Source of the DNA: an uncultured Lachnospiraceae bacterium
GTDB taxonomy: Bacteria > Bacillota > Clostridia > Lachnospirales > Lachnospiraceae
Reading direction: 5' to 3'
Length of the DNA: 47,996 nucleotides
Assembly (NCBI GenBank): GCA_902766735.1
Contig: CACXEU010000030.1
Coordinates: 1-47,996, forward strand
A program made the position numbers and the translations under genes. The notes under the pieces were generated by a model. It worked only from the letters and a program-made list of their open reading frames with translations. It was not told the origin of the DNA and did no database searches. Positions 16,653 through 26,391 of the stretch are shown here, piece after piece (within the stretch, counting starts at the first letter, position 1; each line of letters starts with the position of its first letter).

Positions 16653-17519
16653 TTATTTAGCCGGGCATCCCTGGCAGCCTTCACAACCACCCTTGATTCC
16701 CTCTTTGTCTTTTAATTCTTCTAATAATTGACACACCGGCTTTTTATAAAGGGGATGAACCGCATACGGAGCAATCTGATTCAATGGTTCCAAAACAAAA
16801 AGTCTTTTGTTCATTTCGATATGAGGAATACGCAAATCAGTCTGCTCTATCACCTCTTCATTAAAGAGGATGATATCCATATCCAAGGTTCTCGGTCCCC
16901 AATGGATTTCTCTAGTGCGCCCTGCTTCTGCCTCGATTTCATGCAATTTTTCCAACAGTTCTTGTGGCGAATATAACGTCTCAATCCCAATGCATCCATT
17001 TAAGAAATTGTCCTGTTCCACCGGGCCATAGGGTTTCGTTTCAATAAAATTGGAAACCTCTGTCACACGACACTGTAAATCATCATACAATGCCTCAATT
17101 CCGGCATTCAGGTATGCTTCTTTCTCACCCATATTGGAACCAATACTTAAATAAACCTTATTCCACTGTCTATATACAGAAACCGCCACATTTCCGAAAG
17201 GTAACTTAATCGGTGCATTCGGTTTGTTAATGGTAAGTTCCACTGCTTTCAACTTTGGAAACTCCAACAACAATGCGCGACTGGTCTGCTCTGCAACCGC
17301 CTCAATTAAATCAAAACGATTCTCTGTCATAAATCGGTTAATGAATTTACAGGCCTTGGCATAATTAATGGTCTGTTCCAAATCATCACTCATCCCCGGT
17401 GTTTTCACATCCGTATATAGTTTTGCATCCACATAGAATATCTGTCCATTGATTTTTTCTTCTTCGTTGCATCCGTGATAAGCAAAAACCTCTAATTGTT
17501 CTATCTGAATATAATCCAT
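16653..17519 (-). CDS. folBK: Bifunctional dihydroneopterin aldolase / HPPK
   Basis: 288 residues from the ATG at 17519; GAGGA lies 5 nt before it, whereas an ATG at 17534 has no site. The N-terminal dihydroneopterin aldolase (about 1-115; VFAYHGCNEEEK, NKPNAPI) is fused to 6-hydroxymethyl-dihydropterin pyrophosphokinase (about 124-275; LSIGSNMGEKE, RTREIHWGPRTLDMDIILF). These carry out two successive steps of folate synthesis. Oddity: the protein ends in a CEGCQGCP tail of three cysteines, which HPPK does not need and which could bind metal. Two bases separate the folP stop from the alternative upstream start, so it is co-transcribed with folP. Confidence 0.95.
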   Translation of the reverse strand: MDYIQIEQLEVFAYHGCNEEEKINGQIFYVDAKLYTDVKTPGMSDDLEQTINYAKACKFINRFMTENRFDLIEAVAEQTSRALLLEFPKLKAVELTINKPNAPIKLPFGNVAVSVYRQWNKVYLSIGSNMGEKEAYLNAGIEALYDDLQCRVTEVSNFIETKPYGPVEQDNFLNGCIGIETLYSPQELLEKLHEIEAEAGRTREIHWGPRTLDMDIILFNEEVIEQTDLRIPHIEMNKRLFVLEPLNQIAPYAVHPLYKKPVCQLLEELKDKEGIKGGCEGCQGCPAK

Positions 17520-17534
17520 TTTTTCCTCTTTCAT

Positions 17535-18446
17535 CTATGCTTTTAATATTTCCATGGTCATTCTCATGGCCTGATAATTTTCTTTCACATCATGTACCCG
17601 GAATATTTTACATCCCCGTTCCACTCCCATAACGGTGGTGGCAACCGTACCTGCCATACGTTCATCCTTTGCTACATCCAGTGCCAGTCCAATGACAGAC
17701 TTTCTCGATGTACCAAGAAGAATGGGATATCCCAGCCGCTTTAATTCATCCACACACTGAATGATTTTCAGATTCTGCTGTAAATCCTTTCCAAATCCAA
17801 CCCCCGGATCCGTAATAATTTTTGAATCCTTGATTCCTGCAACACGTGCGATTTCAATACATTGTTTTAAATCGGCAATCACATCCGGTAAATAATCCTG
17901 ATATTCCGTACAGTCACGATTATGCATCAAACAAATCGGAACATCTTTTTCACGAACCAGTTTTGCCATTTTCCCATTAGCATATTCCGGGAATCCTTCT
18001 TCCGGTGCATTTTCTTTTGCAAACTCCGGATGTTCTTTCATCAGCCTCGGGGAAAGTTTCAATCCCCAAATATCATTAATCAGGTCTGCACCTGCACAAA
18101 TCCCTGCTTCAGCAACCACTGCTTTATAGGTATCCAAGGATACCGGAACTTCAAACCGTTTCTTAATCGCCTCAATGATAGGTGCAGTCCGTTCAATTTC
18201 TTCCTGACTGCTTACCAGTGTGTAACCCGGTCTGGTGGATTCCCCACCAATATCAATGATTGCTGCACCGTCCTGAATCATCTGTTCCGTATGTTTTAAT
18301 GCGAGATCCATCTGGTTAAAGTTTCCACCATCAGAAAAGGAATCCGGCGTAACATTCAAAATTCCCATGATTACCGGTTCATTCTCTAACACTAAATTTC
18401 CAATCTGAATGGCTGGACTTTCATTCTTTTGTATCTGTTCAAACAT
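17535..18446 (-). CDS. folP: Dihydropteroate synthase
   Basis: 303 residues. It condenses dihydropterin pyrophosphate with p-aminobenzoate and is the sulfonamide target. It has MGILNVTPDSFSDGG, GGESTRPG, NDIWG, DPGVGFGKD and GTSRKS motifs. An insert of about 40 residues (near 140-170) lies between the NDIWG and PICLMH segments, as in several Clostridia enzymes. GGAGA precedes the start. It lies between folC and folB-folK on the same strand. Confidence 0.96.
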   Translation of the reverse strand: MFEQIQKNESPAIQIGNLVLENEPVIMGILNVTPDSFSDGGNFNQMDLALKHTEQMIQDGAAIIDIGGESTRPGYTLVSSQEEIERTAPIIEAIKKRFEVPVSLDTYKAVVAEAGICAGADLINDIWGLKLSPRLMKEHPEFAKENAPEEGFPEYANGKMAKLVREKDVPICLMHNRDCTEYQDYLPDVIADLKQCIEIARVAGIKDSKIITDPGVGFGKDLQQNLKIIQCVDELKRLGYPILLGTSRKSVIGLALDVAKDERMAGTVATTVMGVERGCKIFRVHDVKENYQAMRMTMEILKA

Positions 18447-18466
18447 GTCAATCTCTCCTTTCGGCT

Positions 18467-19744
18467 TTAACTGTTTGATTCTTCCCTTACAAGTTTTTTT
18501 AGTTTCCCTAAATAAGACAAGGAACCAAATGCAAGAATCATATCTGTTTTTTTATTCAGTACATCCTGTTTCGCGTATGCAATCGCCTCTTCCAGGGAAT
18601 TGGTACTCACTACATTTTCATGGTATTTCCCAATGGTTTGTGCCAGTTTTTCCGCTGAAAGTGCTCTGGGATTTTCCGGTGTAATTGTATAAATCGAAAC
18701 AGCTTTGTCGGCAATCATTTCAACCTCTTTTTCAAAGTCCTTATCGGCCAACACTCCCATTATAAAGGTTATCCTCTGATTTGTAAAATACAATTCAATA
18801 CTATCTTTCAGTTCCTTCACAGCCCCTGGATTATGTGCTCCATCCATATAGATCACCGGGTGTTCACAAATCTGTTCCATTCGTCCCGGCCACTTGGCAT
18901 TCTCGATTCCCTTTTCAACGGTGTTTTCAAGAGAAAAGCCCTGATGTTCCAAAACCTCTGCTACTTCAATTGCAGTCGCCACATTGAAAAGCTGATAGCT
19001 TCCAAGCATTGACATTTTAAAGGAATACTGTTTCCCCGTAGTGGAAACATATGCTACCTGCTCCCCTTTTTGACTGGCTTTTCCGGCACGTCGATATGGA
19101 GCCTTCTTTTCCTTTGCCCTCTGTTCCAGTACTTGACTGACCTCGTCTCCTTGCATGGAGGAAACCACTGGGCAGTTTTCCTTTATAATTCCGGCTTTTA
19201 CTGAGGCAATTTCTTCCACGGTATCCCCTAAAAACTTCATATGGTCCAAGCTGATGGATGCCAGAATGCTGCACAAAACTTCTGAAAAAACATTTGTGGC
19301 ATCTGTCTCTCCACCCATTCCACACTCAATTAAAACCACATCACAGGGGTTTTCGGCAAAAAACAAAAGAGCCACCGCTGTTTCAATTTCAAATTCCGTA
19401 GGATGGTTCCATCCCTCTGCTACCATTTCATCACACGCATCTTTCACCCGAAACAATAACTCACTAAATTTTTCCTCAGAAATATACTCTTTCCCAATTT
19501 GGAACATTTCCCGAAATTCGAAAACAGCCGGTGAACTATAACGTCCCACTCGATACCCTGCTTCCATTAAGATATTTTGCAGGAACGTTAATATGGATCC
19601 TTTCCCATTCGTTCCCGCGATATGAACAACTTTCAACTGCTGCTGTGGATTTCCCAAACGATTCAGCAGTTCCTTGATGGACTCCAGTCCCAGAACACTC
19701 CCCAAGCTACTGATCTTCTTTAAATATTCCAATGCTTCTTTCAC
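18467..19744 (-). CDS. folC: Bifunctional folylpolyglutamate / dihydrofolate synthase
   Basis: 425 residues if translation starts at the GTG at 19744, which follows GAAGGAGA by 4 nt; an in-frame GTG at 19783 lacks a site. A Mur-ligase fold with the P-loop HIAGTNGKGS, the FSSPA-like RYSSPAVFEFRE segment, ECGMGGETDATN and DGAHNPGA. It adds glutamate to dihydropteroate and folates. First gene of folC-folP-folBK-pheA, 21 bp before folP. Confidence 0.94.
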   Translation of the reverse strand: MKEALEYLKKISSLGSVLGLESIKELLNRLGNPQQQLKVVHIAGTNGKGSILTFLQNILMEAGYRVGRYSSPAVFEFREMFQIGKEYISEEKFSELLFRVKDACDEMVAEGWNHPTEFEIETAVALLFFAENPCDVVLIECGMGGETDATNVFSEVLCSILASISLDHMKFLGDTVEEIASVKAGIIKENCPVVSSMQGDEVSQVLEQRAKEKKAPYRRAGKASQKGEQVAYVSTTGKQYSFKMSMLGSYQLFNVATAIEVAEVLEHQGFSLENTVEKGIENAKWPGRMEQICEHPVIYMDGAHNPGAVKELKDSIELYFTNQRITFIMGVLADKDFEKEVEMIADKAVSIYTITPENPRALSAEKLAQTIGKYHENVVSTNSLEEAIAYAKQDVLNKKTDMILAFGSLSYLGKLKKLVREESNS

Positions 19745-19804
19745 TGTTTCTCCTTCATAGAAAAGCCAAGTATGCAATCGCACACTTGACTTTTCTTCTA
19801 ATTC

Positions 19805-20251
19805 TTATTTCAGATATTCTTTACTTACATATCCTGTTTTTCCATCATATATAATCTGGCACCATTCTTCATCGCTTTCATCAACGACTTCAACTTCCGT
19901 TCCCTTCGGCAATGTTTCAATAATGTACTTATCAGCGATTTTCTTCTTTTTTCTGAAATTTACACTATCTGTAGTTTTCTTCATCACCTTTGCTACTGTA
20001 GTCACCTCCGGTACTACAGTAGTTTCCGCTGTATACGGTGGTTTCGTTGTTGTGCTTATGGTCTTTTTATCACTGTCTCCGGAAGAGCAGGATTTTATAA
20101 TACCAACGACAAAGATAAGAACAACAATTATTCCACATACCGCTAACAGATAATTATTTCTTCGTTTAATCTGTTCTGTCCTTCTGCGTTCTGCTTCCCG
20201 TCTCCGGTTTTCCAAACGTCTTTTTGTTTCTTCATCGTATGTGCCTGCCAT
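19805..20251 (-). CDS. Membrane-anchored SH3-domain protein
   Basis: 148 residues from the ATG at 20251 (GGGGTGATA upstream). A strongly basic and Glu-rich cytosolic N-terminus (about 1-34), one transmembrane helix (about 36-55) ending in a Cys-Ser pair, a Thr-rich spacer, and a C-terminal bacterial SH3 domain (about 95-148; VNFRKKKKIADKYIIETLPKG, WCQIIYDGKTGYVSKEYL). This is a type II membrane topology with the SH3 domain outside the cell. Such domains often bind peptidoglycan, so a cell-wall role is the inference. It is 60 bp before folC. Confidence 0.85.
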   Translation of the reverse strand: MAGTYDEETKRRLENRRREAERRRTEQIKRRNNYLLAVCGIIVVLIFVVGIIKSCSSGDSDKKTISTTTKPPYTAETTVVPEVTTVAKVMKKTTDSVNFRKKKKIADKYIIETLPKGTEVEVVDESDEEWCQIIYDGKTGYVSKEYLK

Positions 20252-20295
20252 ATTATCACCCCTTATCCTCTGCACTGTATCACTATTTCGTCGTA

Positions 20296-20601
20296 TTATT
20301 CTTCTACTTCCATCTCTTCATCTTCCATGATCTGTTCGAACACTTCAGAAACCATATTAAACTCTTCTTCTGTTTCAATATTATCCAATCCCGGATTTCC
20401 TTCTTCATCTTCAAAATAACGATAGATAAATACTTCTCCTTCACCGGATTCATCATCTTCATCTTCTACACTTAACAGTACGATATAGTCCTGTTCTTCT
20501 ACTTCAAAGATAGTCAATACCTGACATTCTATTTCTGAATCATCTTCTAATGTAATTGTTACAAATAAGTCTTCATCTTCATCAAAATATTCTTTTTCCA
20601 T
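20296..20601 (-). CDS. DUF1292 protein
   Basis: 101 residues, very acidic. It shows the DUF1292 pattern: VTITLEDDSEIECQVL, then EVEEQDYIVLL, an acidic gap, and VFIYRYFEDEEGN. Conserved in Firmicutes, often near ruvX/YrzL-type genes; function unknown. Possible promoter on the minus strand between 20602 and 20680 (TTGCAT-N17-TAAAGT). Confidence 0.88.
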   Translation of the reverse strand: MEKEYFDEDEDLFVTITLEDDSEIECQVLTIFEVEEQDYIVLLSVEDEDDESGEGEVFIYRYFEDEEGNPGLDNIETEEEFNMVSEVFEQIMEDEEMEVEE

Positions 20602-20699
20602 TTTCTAAATACCACCTTTTCCTTTAATTACTTTTACTTTACCAAAAATACATATAAAATGCAACGATTTCAAACATATGTGGCAAACAGTTGTTCTCT

Positions 20700-22514
20700 C
20701 TAATTTAATATTTCATCCAAAAACATGGATAATTCCATAGGCGTCCCCAGTTGCTCCATCACACCGGAAAGATGTAATTCTTCCTTTGCCCTGGTCATTG
20801 CCACATAAAGAACTCGTCGCTCTTCTTCAAAATCCTTTTCCCGGATTACTTTTTTCGCTGGCATAATCCCCTGATTCATATCCGGAAGAAACACTGCATA
20901 AAACTCCAGCCCTTTTGCCCCATGCATAGTTAACAAACGAATTCCCTGCTCAGCTTTCCTATCTGTCTTTTGTTGTTCCTCAAGAAACTGTAGCCATTCC
21001 CGATGGTTCTTCATTCCATAAGACTGATTCTGGATTTCTTCCAGTTGTTTCATCAGCTCCTTCACCGAAAAATGATTTTCTTCAGCATACTGTTTCAAAT
21101 ATATTTCATAACCGGCACCTTTTCGAATGTAATTGATTGCTGCAAATGGCGGAAGTTTCCGAATCATCTTCAGATGAAATTCCAGGGATTCAATATGACA
21201 AATTGCTTCCGGATGATGTTCATATTCTTTTCGTAACTGCTCCCAGGTCATCCTCTTTTTCAGAAGTGCTTCTCTGGAAATCAATCGTTCCGGCTTATTA
21301 AGGATGGCAATGACTGCCTCATTTTCATTCAGTTCCTTTTCCCCTTCAAGCAATGCTGCTTTTATATAATTTTGCAAGTCCAAAGCTACCATTCCACGGT
21401 AAAGAAGCCCTGCTTGCTCCTTTCCTTTACCCATGATTCCGGCATTCTGAAGTACCTTTTGAATCATGGGAATTTGACTGTTGTTTCGAACCAGAATGGC
21501 AATCTCCGCCTCTGGGACTCCTTCTGTTTGTAGTCGTTCGATTTCCCTTACAATCCACTGCATTTCATCCAGCTGGTTTGGAAACTTCCGAAACGTGACC
21601 GCCTTTCCATCCTTTCTCGCCGCGCATAATTTTTTAGGAAACCGTACTGCATTTTTTTCAATCAGTTTTTTCGAATAGTCTACCACAGACCCATGACAGC
21701 GATAATTGATTTCTAAAAGCACTTTTTTTCGCTCCGGATAATCCTTCTCAAACTGAAACATCATTTCCGGCTTTGCTCCGCGAAATCCATAGATGGACTG
21801 GTCATCATCCCCTACCACAAATAAATTATTTTCCGGTTCTGCCAGCATTTTCATGATTTCATATTGGATTCTGTTAATATCTTGAAACTCATCAATTAAT
21901 ATCTGGGAATAAAGACTTCTCCATTCTTCCAAAACATCCGGATGTTGTAGGAACAATTCCTTCGTCTGCAAAAGAATGTCATCGAAGTCCATTCGACTCT
22001 CTGTCCGGAGCAAGGATGCATATGCCCTGTAAATCTTTCTAAAGTCCTCGCTATCGCAATAAAGAGATTCGTATGAGTCTATTGCAACCTGATTTCCTTT
22101 CATTCTTCCGATTTCATTGGCAACATTCATTACATAATCAGACTCTTCATGACAATCAATTCCCAATCGAACGACACATTGCCTAATGTACTTCAGTTTT
22201 TCCTGTTCACTGATAATCTTCATTTTCCGCGAACCGTAGGTCTTTCTTAAAACCCCATAGAAAACACTGTGAAAAGTTCCAAAAGTTACAGGAAGTACCC
22301 GTCCTTCTTTTTTCAGGAACCGTTGTTTCATATGCTGTGCTGCTGCTTTCGTAAATGTTACCACCAGGATTTTTTCCGCTGGTACTTTTCCCTTCTCAAT
22401 CAGGTGATGAATTCGTTCCACAATCACTGTGGTTTTTCCGGATCCCGGTCCGGCTAAAATAAGAGCAGGACCATTGATATGTTCAATAGCCCTGCGTTGT
22501 TCTTTATGATACAT
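20700..22514 (-). CDS. UvrD/Rep-family SF1A DNA helicase
   Basis: 604 residues from the ATG at 22514 (AAGG upstream). It has the SF1A helicase motifs in order: Q-motif LNxEQ-like start (YHKEQRRAIEH), Walker A GPGSGKTT, VTFTKAAA, Walker B LIDEFQDIN, GDDDQSIYGFRGA, LEINYRCHGS, LLTMHGAKGLEF and VAMTRAKEEL. It is shorter than PcrA/UvrD (about 720) and lacks much of the 2B domain, as in compact Lachnospiraceae helicases. It would unwind 3' to 5' in repair or replication restart. It lies between the channel gene and the DUF1292 gene. Confidence 0.93.
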   Translation of the reverse strand: MYHKEQRRAIEHINGPALILAGPGSGKTTVIVERIHHLIEKGKVPAEKILVVTFTKAAAQHMKQRFLKKEGRVLPVTFGTFHSVFYGVLRKTYGSRKMKIISEQEKLKYIRQCVVRLGIDCHEESDYVMNVANEIGRMKGNQVAIDSYESLYCDSEDFRKIYRAYASLLRTESRMDFDDILLQTKELFLQHPDVLEEWRSLYSQILIDEFQDINRIQYEIMKMLAEPENNLFVVGDDDQSIYGFRGAKPEMMFQFEKDYPERKKVLLEINYRCHGSVVDYSKKLIEKNAVRFPKKLCAARKDGKAVTFRKFPNQLDEMQWIVREIERLQTEGVPEAEIAILVRNNSQIPMIQKVLQNAGIMGKGKEQAGLLYRGMVALDLQNYIKAALLEGEKELNENEAVIAILNKPERLISREALLKKRMTWEQLRKEYEHHPEAICHIESLEFHLKMIRKLPPFAAINYIRKGAGYEIYLKQYAEENHFSVKELMKQLEEIQNQSYGMKNHREWLQFLEEQQKTDRKAEQGIRLLTMHGAKGLEFYAVFLPDMNQGIMPAKKVIREKDFEEERRVLYVAMTRAKEELHLSGVMEQLGTPMELSMFLDEILN

Positions 22515-22587
22515 ACACAACCTTTCCGATTGTGATTCTCTCCATAAACAGTTTATCTATTTTCTTTCATTCTTTCAAGAAGAAATT

Positions 22588-23541
22588 TCATCTCCCTGTG
22601 GAAACGAATACGACAATATCTTCCTTTTGGATTAACTGCTCATCCACCGGCAAAAGCACATCTGCAGCTCTGACAATAACCACCACATTGATTCCATATT
22701 TCTTTTCTACTTCTTTCACCGTGGAATTTAAAAATGGACTGTCTTCATCCACACTGACACTTTGTCTGACCATTTTCCCTAATTCCTGTGTTTCAGCATT
22801 CGCCATCTTCGTGTAGTGTTCCACAAATCCAGCAGAAATAATACCCGTCGGAATTGCCACAGCACCGACTCCAAGGAAAGTAATGATAATTGCAATCACA
22901 CGTCCCAACATGGTAACCGGATAAATATCACCATAGCCAACAGTGAATATGGTAGACATACTCCACCAGATTCCGGACAATGCATTGCTGAAGTTTTCCG
23001 GTTGCGCCTGATGTTCCACACTGTACATACACAAGGAAGAAGAAAGCATCAGGACAATAATAATAAATACCGATGAAAAAATCTGATTTTTCTTTTCAAC
23101 CAATACAGAAGTAATGACATGAAACGAATCGTAACTATTATTAATGCGGAATAAATGAAAAATTCGTACCACACGTAACATTCTAAGCACTCCAAATCCT
23201 GACAAATAGAAAAATGGAAGAATCGTCAATAACATAATCATTCCATCAAAGGAGAAAATAAATTTCACCACTGCCACATGATTTGGCGAATCCGGGTACA
23301 GGAAATCCGCGGTATAAATGCGCAAAGCAAACTCCACAATAAAGATTCCCACAGTAACCCATCCCACAACCTGAAGAATGTCTTTATACGGTTTCATCTC
23401 ATCAAAGGTTTCCAGGAACAATACTGCGATATTTGCTAAAATCATCAGAACAATGAAATAATCAAATGTCCTGCTTAGGATATCGTTCCCCTGACCAATC
23501 TGAATGACTTCAAAAATTCTTTTACGAGTATTTTTTTTCAT
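22588..23541 (-). CDS. Voltage-gated potassium channel
   Basis: 317 residues with six membrane helices, a voltage-sensor S4 rich in Arg (GVLRMLRVVRIFHLFR, about 117-132) and the K+ selectivity filter TVGYGD (200-205) in the pore loop. The soluble C-terminus (about 240-317) resembles an RCK/TrkA-C-type regulatory domain. It would pass K+ in response to membrane potential. The start is immediately after the gltX stop with no gap, so it is co-transcribed with gltX. Confidence 0.94.
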   Translation of the reverse strand: MKKNTRKRIFEVIQIGQGNDILSRTFDYFIVLMILANIAVLFLETFDEMKPYKDILQVVGWVTVGIFIVEFALRIYTADFLYPDSPNHVAVVKFIFSFDGMIMLLTILPFFYLSGFGVLRMLRVVRIFHLFRINNSYDSFHVITSVLVEKKNQIFSSVFIIIVLMLSSSLCMYSVEHQAQPENFSNALSGIWWSMSTIFTVGYGDIYPVTMLGRVIAIIITFLGVGAVAIPTGIISAGFVEHYTKMANAETQELGKMVRQSVSVDEDSPFLNSTVKEVEKKYGINVVVIVRAADVLLPVDEQLIQKEDIVVFVSTGR

Positions 23542-25002
23542 TTACTGTACCTGTTCCAGTTTTTCAATTCCTTTTTTAATTCTCTTTAAGGATTCTTCTT
23601 TTCCAAGAACTTCCATGATTTCAAACGCACCAGCCGGTGTCATCTGTTTTCCGGATACTGCAGTACGAAGTGGCCAAAGTGCCTGTCCGTTCTTGCATTC
23701 CTTCTTTGCAATGTAATCAAATACCAATGTGTGTAATCCATCCACAGAATAATCCTCAGTTTCTTCCAATGCAGGAAGTAATTCCTTCAAGACCTCTAAG
23801 GAGTTCTCGGAATTAGTCTTCATTTTCTTATGAGTATACATTTCTTCACTGTATTCCGGCAATTCCTGGAAGAAATCCACCATTTCACCAATTTCAGGGA
23901 ATACTTCAATTCTGGTCTTAACCATGTCAAGAATCTTCTTCAGGTCTAAATCCTTTTTAATCACTTCCTTGATATATGGCATTGCCTTTTCATAGAAGGC
24001 TTCATTGTCCATTGCCTTGATATATTCTCCATTCATCCAACGAAGCTTCTGAATATCAAATACCGATGGACTCTTATTAATCTTATGATAATCAAATTTT
24101 TCAATTAATTCATCAAGGGAGAAAATTTCCTGATTATCTTCCGGGCTCCATCCCAATAATGCAATGTAATTGATGACTGCCTCCGGTAAGAATCCCTGTT
24201 CAATCAAATCTTCATAAGAAGCATGACCGGAACGTTTGGATAACTTCTTGTGATTTTCATCTGTAATTAATCCCAAATGAACATACTTTGGTGTTTCCCA
24301 TCCAAATGCTTCATACAATCGCTGGTATTTCGGGGAAGAAGAAATATATTCATTTCCACGAACAACGTGAGTAATCTGCTGCAAATGATCGTCAATGACA
24401 TTAGCAAAATTATAGGTTGGATATCCGTCTGACTTAATCAGAATCATATCATCCAATTCCTTGTTTTCTACGGTAATTTCTCCATATAACTCATCCACAA
24501 AAGTAGTAGTTCCTTCCGTTGGCATATTCACACGGATAACATATGGTTTTCCTGCATCTAAGTTAGCCTGAATCTCTTCCTTAGAAAGACTTAAACAATG
24601 CTTGTCATAAATGGAAATTTCCTTTCCGTCTTCTCCTACTGCAGTCTTTAAAGTTTCCAAACGTTCCTTATCGCAGAAGCAATAATATGCATTTCCTTTT
24701 TCAATTAACTGCTTCGCATATTCCAGATACATTCCGGATGCCTGACGCTCACTTTGAACATAAGGACCAAAGCCTTTATCCTTATCAGGGCCTTCATCAT
24801 GTACCAGACCGGTTTCCTTCAGTGTCTTATAAATGATGTCCACCGCTCCTTCCACATAACGTTCGCGGTCAGTGTCTTCTATTCTTAATATAAAATCTCC
24901 ACCTGCATGTTTTGCAATTAAAAATTCGTATAATGCAGTTCTTAAATTTCCTACATGCATACGTCCGGTTGGACTTGGCGCAAATCTTGTTCTAATCTTC
25001 AT
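23542..25002 (-). CDS. gltX: Glutamyl-tRNA synthetase
   Basis: 486 residues. It charges tRNA-Glu (or also tRNA-Gln in organisms using the amidotransferase route). Class I signatures are present: [13 protein letters not shown] (HIGH-type, starting near residue 7) and KLSKR (253-257). The size fits the bacterial discriminating or non-discriminating enzyme. First gene of a run with the K+ channel; promoter not resolved. Confidence 0.97.
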   Translation of the reverse strand: MKIRTRFAPSPTGRMHVGNLRTALYEFLIAKHAGGDFILRIEDTDRERYVEGAVDIIYKTLKETGLVHDEGPDKDKGFGPYVQSERQASGMYLEYAKQLIEKGNAYYCFCDKERLETLKTAVGEDGKEISIYDKHCLSLSKEEIQANLDAGKPYVIRVNMPTEGTTTFVDELYGEITVENKELDDMILIKSDGYPTYNFANVIDDHLQQITHVVRGNEYISSSPKYQRLYEAFGWETPKYVHLGLITDENHKKLSKRSGHASYEDLIEQGFLPEAVINYIALLGWSPEDNQEIFSLDELIEKFDYHKINKSPSVFDIQKLRWMNGEYIKAMDNEAFYEKAMPYIKEVIKKDLDLKKILDMVKTRIEVFPEIGEMVDFFQELPEYSEEMYTHKKMKTNSENSLEVLKELLPALEETEDYSVDGLHTLVFDYIAKKECKNGQALWPLRTAVSGKQMTPAGAFEIMEVLGKEESLKRIKKGIEKLEQVQ

Positions 25003-25101
25003 TTCTAATCTCCTTTTTCTATTGTTACAATCCTATATATTATACTTTTTGCAGGCAAAAAATGCAAATCTTCCAGACTTATCTCATTGCCTAGACAAAA
25101 A

Positions 25102-25128
25102 GAACTGCCCTGCGGCAGTTCCAAATTT
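25102..25128 (-). terminator. Terminator of the P-loop kinase gene
   Basis: GAACTGCC (25102-25109) pairs with GGCAGTTC (25114-25121) around a 4-nt loop. On the minus strand a run of T follows. Confidence 0.8.
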
Positions 25129-25129
25129 T

Positions 25130-25705
25130 TTATTTTAAGTTTTTGAAATATTCTACAGCGTCCTTAATAGATTTCTTAAAGGAATCATCTGTGGAATTAT
25201 CAAAGATGAATAAGTTCTTAATTCCATCAGGAACTGTGAAGTTCTGACTCTTAATATATTCATCCCAGTGTTCCAGCTTCCAAGTGTCACGATCTGAATT
25301 TCTTGCAATCATTCTCTGACGGCAAACTTCCACGTCACACTGAACCCAAACAACAACCAGTTCTGCACCCTTTGATTTCAAAAGATCCTGTCTCATCTTT
25401 TCCATATGTCCCGGAGTTCTTACTTCTCTGGTATATGGTGCATTAATAAATACAGTATCATTATATTCTAAAGCTTCCATTGCAAGTTCCATAACACAGT
25501 CATATTCAGGATTACGAATTTCAGCCTCAAAGAAATCTGAACTTCTGTTATATTCCTGATTTGCAACCTTGAAAATCTGCTTTGACAACACGATTAAAGT
25601 ATCTTTATCCAAATATACACAATTTGGCATCGCCTTTGCTAACTTTCTTGTTACAAATGTTTTTCCACATGCTGGTGGAGATGTAACTAAAATTAATTTC
25701 TTCAT
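25130..25705 (-). CDS. P-loop NTPase / kinase-like protein
   Basis: 191 residues from the ATG at 25705, with GGAGG upstream. Compact nucleoside-kinase or zeta-toxin-like fold: Walker A SPPACGKTF near the start (about 9-17), LDKDT after strand 2, a TVFINAPY strand, and VVWVQCDVEVCRQRM, a lid-like stretch ending RNSDRDTWKL. The substrate is unknown; the stand-alone gene has no antitoxin neighbour. Confidence 0.82.
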   Translation of the reverse strand: MKKLILVTSPPACGKTFVTRKLAKAMPNCVYLDKDTLIVLSKQIFKVANQEYNRSSDFFEAEIRNPEYDCVMELAMEALEYNDTVFINAPYTREVRTPGHMEKMRQDLLKSKGAELVVVWVQCDVEVCRQRMIARNSDRDTWKLEHWDEYIKSQNFTVPDGIKNLFIFDNSTDDSFKKSIKDAVEYFKNLK

Positions 25706-25832
25706 TTTAAACCTCCTGAAAAACTGTTCCTCACAGTTCACTTTTCTCTAATTTATGTCCCTTATTTATTTTCTCATCATGGGCTATTGTATCGTTTTCA
25801 TACCTAATCCCCGGCTGTACTCAATTCACTCT

Positions 25833-25862
25833 ATAATACCACCTTTTGCCGTTATACGTCAA
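25833..25862 (-). promoter_or_regulatory. Promoter of the P-loop kinase gene
   Basis: On the minus strand TTGACG (25857-25862) and TATTAT (25833-25838) are 18 bp apart. The predicted 5' leader is about 120 nt. The structured repeat region begins just upstream of the -35 box. Confidence 0.65.
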
Positions 25863-25883
25863 CTAGGGAAATACAAAAAATCT

Positions 25884-25981
25884 CAGTCCTTCCTCTATTC
25901 CTAAAACCGTGGCTTCGCCACTTCTGCATCTGCATTGCAGATGCGTTTTAGTCATAGAGGGGCGCTCCGCTCTTCTTCGTT
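25884..25981. repeat. 98-bp structured repeat, copy 1
   Basis: Outer arms CCTCTAT-CTAAAAC and GTTTTAG-ATAGAGG enclose two hairpins, GTGGC-TTC-GCCAC and GCATCTGCA-T-TGCAGATGC, giving a three-way-junction fold. A GC-rich tail GGGGCGCTCCGC follows. No open reading frame. Nearly identical to the copy that abuts it. Confidence 0.9.
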
Positions 25982-26069
25982 CAGTCCTTCCTCTATTCCT
26001 AAAACCGTGGCTTCGCCACTTCTGCATCTGCACTGCAGATGCGTTTTAGTCATAGAGGGGCGCTCCGCG
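25982..26069. repeat. 98-bp structured repeat, copy 2
   Basis: Starts with the same CAGTCCTTCCTC and repeats copy 1 with one base change in the second hairpin loop (T to C), then diverges after CGCTCCGC. The near-identity implies a recent tandem duplication or active homogenisation. Looks like a mobile or palindromic intergenic element (REP/MITE-like) rather than a gene. Confidence 0.88.
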
Positions 26070-26137
26070 CATAAATATACAGAAAAAGACGGAATATGCT
26101 ACAAGTAGCATATTCCGTCTTTTTCTGTATATTTATG
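26070..26137. repeat. 68-nt perfect palindrome
   Basis: A 33-bp arm (26070-26102) is matched perfectly by its reverse complement (26105-26137) around a 2-nt centre AA. The arms carry A-runs and T-runs, so it could act as a terminator on either strand or extrude as a cruciform. It lies directly against repeat copy 2. Confidence 0.92.
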
Positions 26138-26391
26138 ACTGAACTGGTTTACTAAACAGGAATGGCACCTCATGGGAGTGAGATGCCAAAAAAATTGAAA
26201 GGGTTTAGATTATTATGTTACCTAAAAATCTAATACACTGATAGTTTAAAAATAAAAAACATTTTTTGCAACGGGGCCGAAATCAAAACTTATTTTTTGT
26301 GAATCTTGCACATTTTCTTTTTATTTTTTTTGTTTTTTTTAAACATTTGTGTGCATTTTGTACAATTCCATCTTTTTTTTCCAAGGGATTA
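26138..26391. other. Gene-free structured intergenic stretch
   Basis: No convincing gene. Two further small hairpins are seen: GGCACCTCA/TGAGATGCC (about 26164-26188) and TTAGATT/AATCTAA (about 26205-26232). The rest is a T-rich run with no motif I recognise. With 25884-26137 this makes about 500 bp without coding sequence. Confidence 0.6.

Noticed and set aside
25130..25705. Zeta-type toxin
   Set aside because: P-loop and general layout are similar, but no antitoxin gene is adjacent and the specific zeta catalytic residues could not be confirmed.
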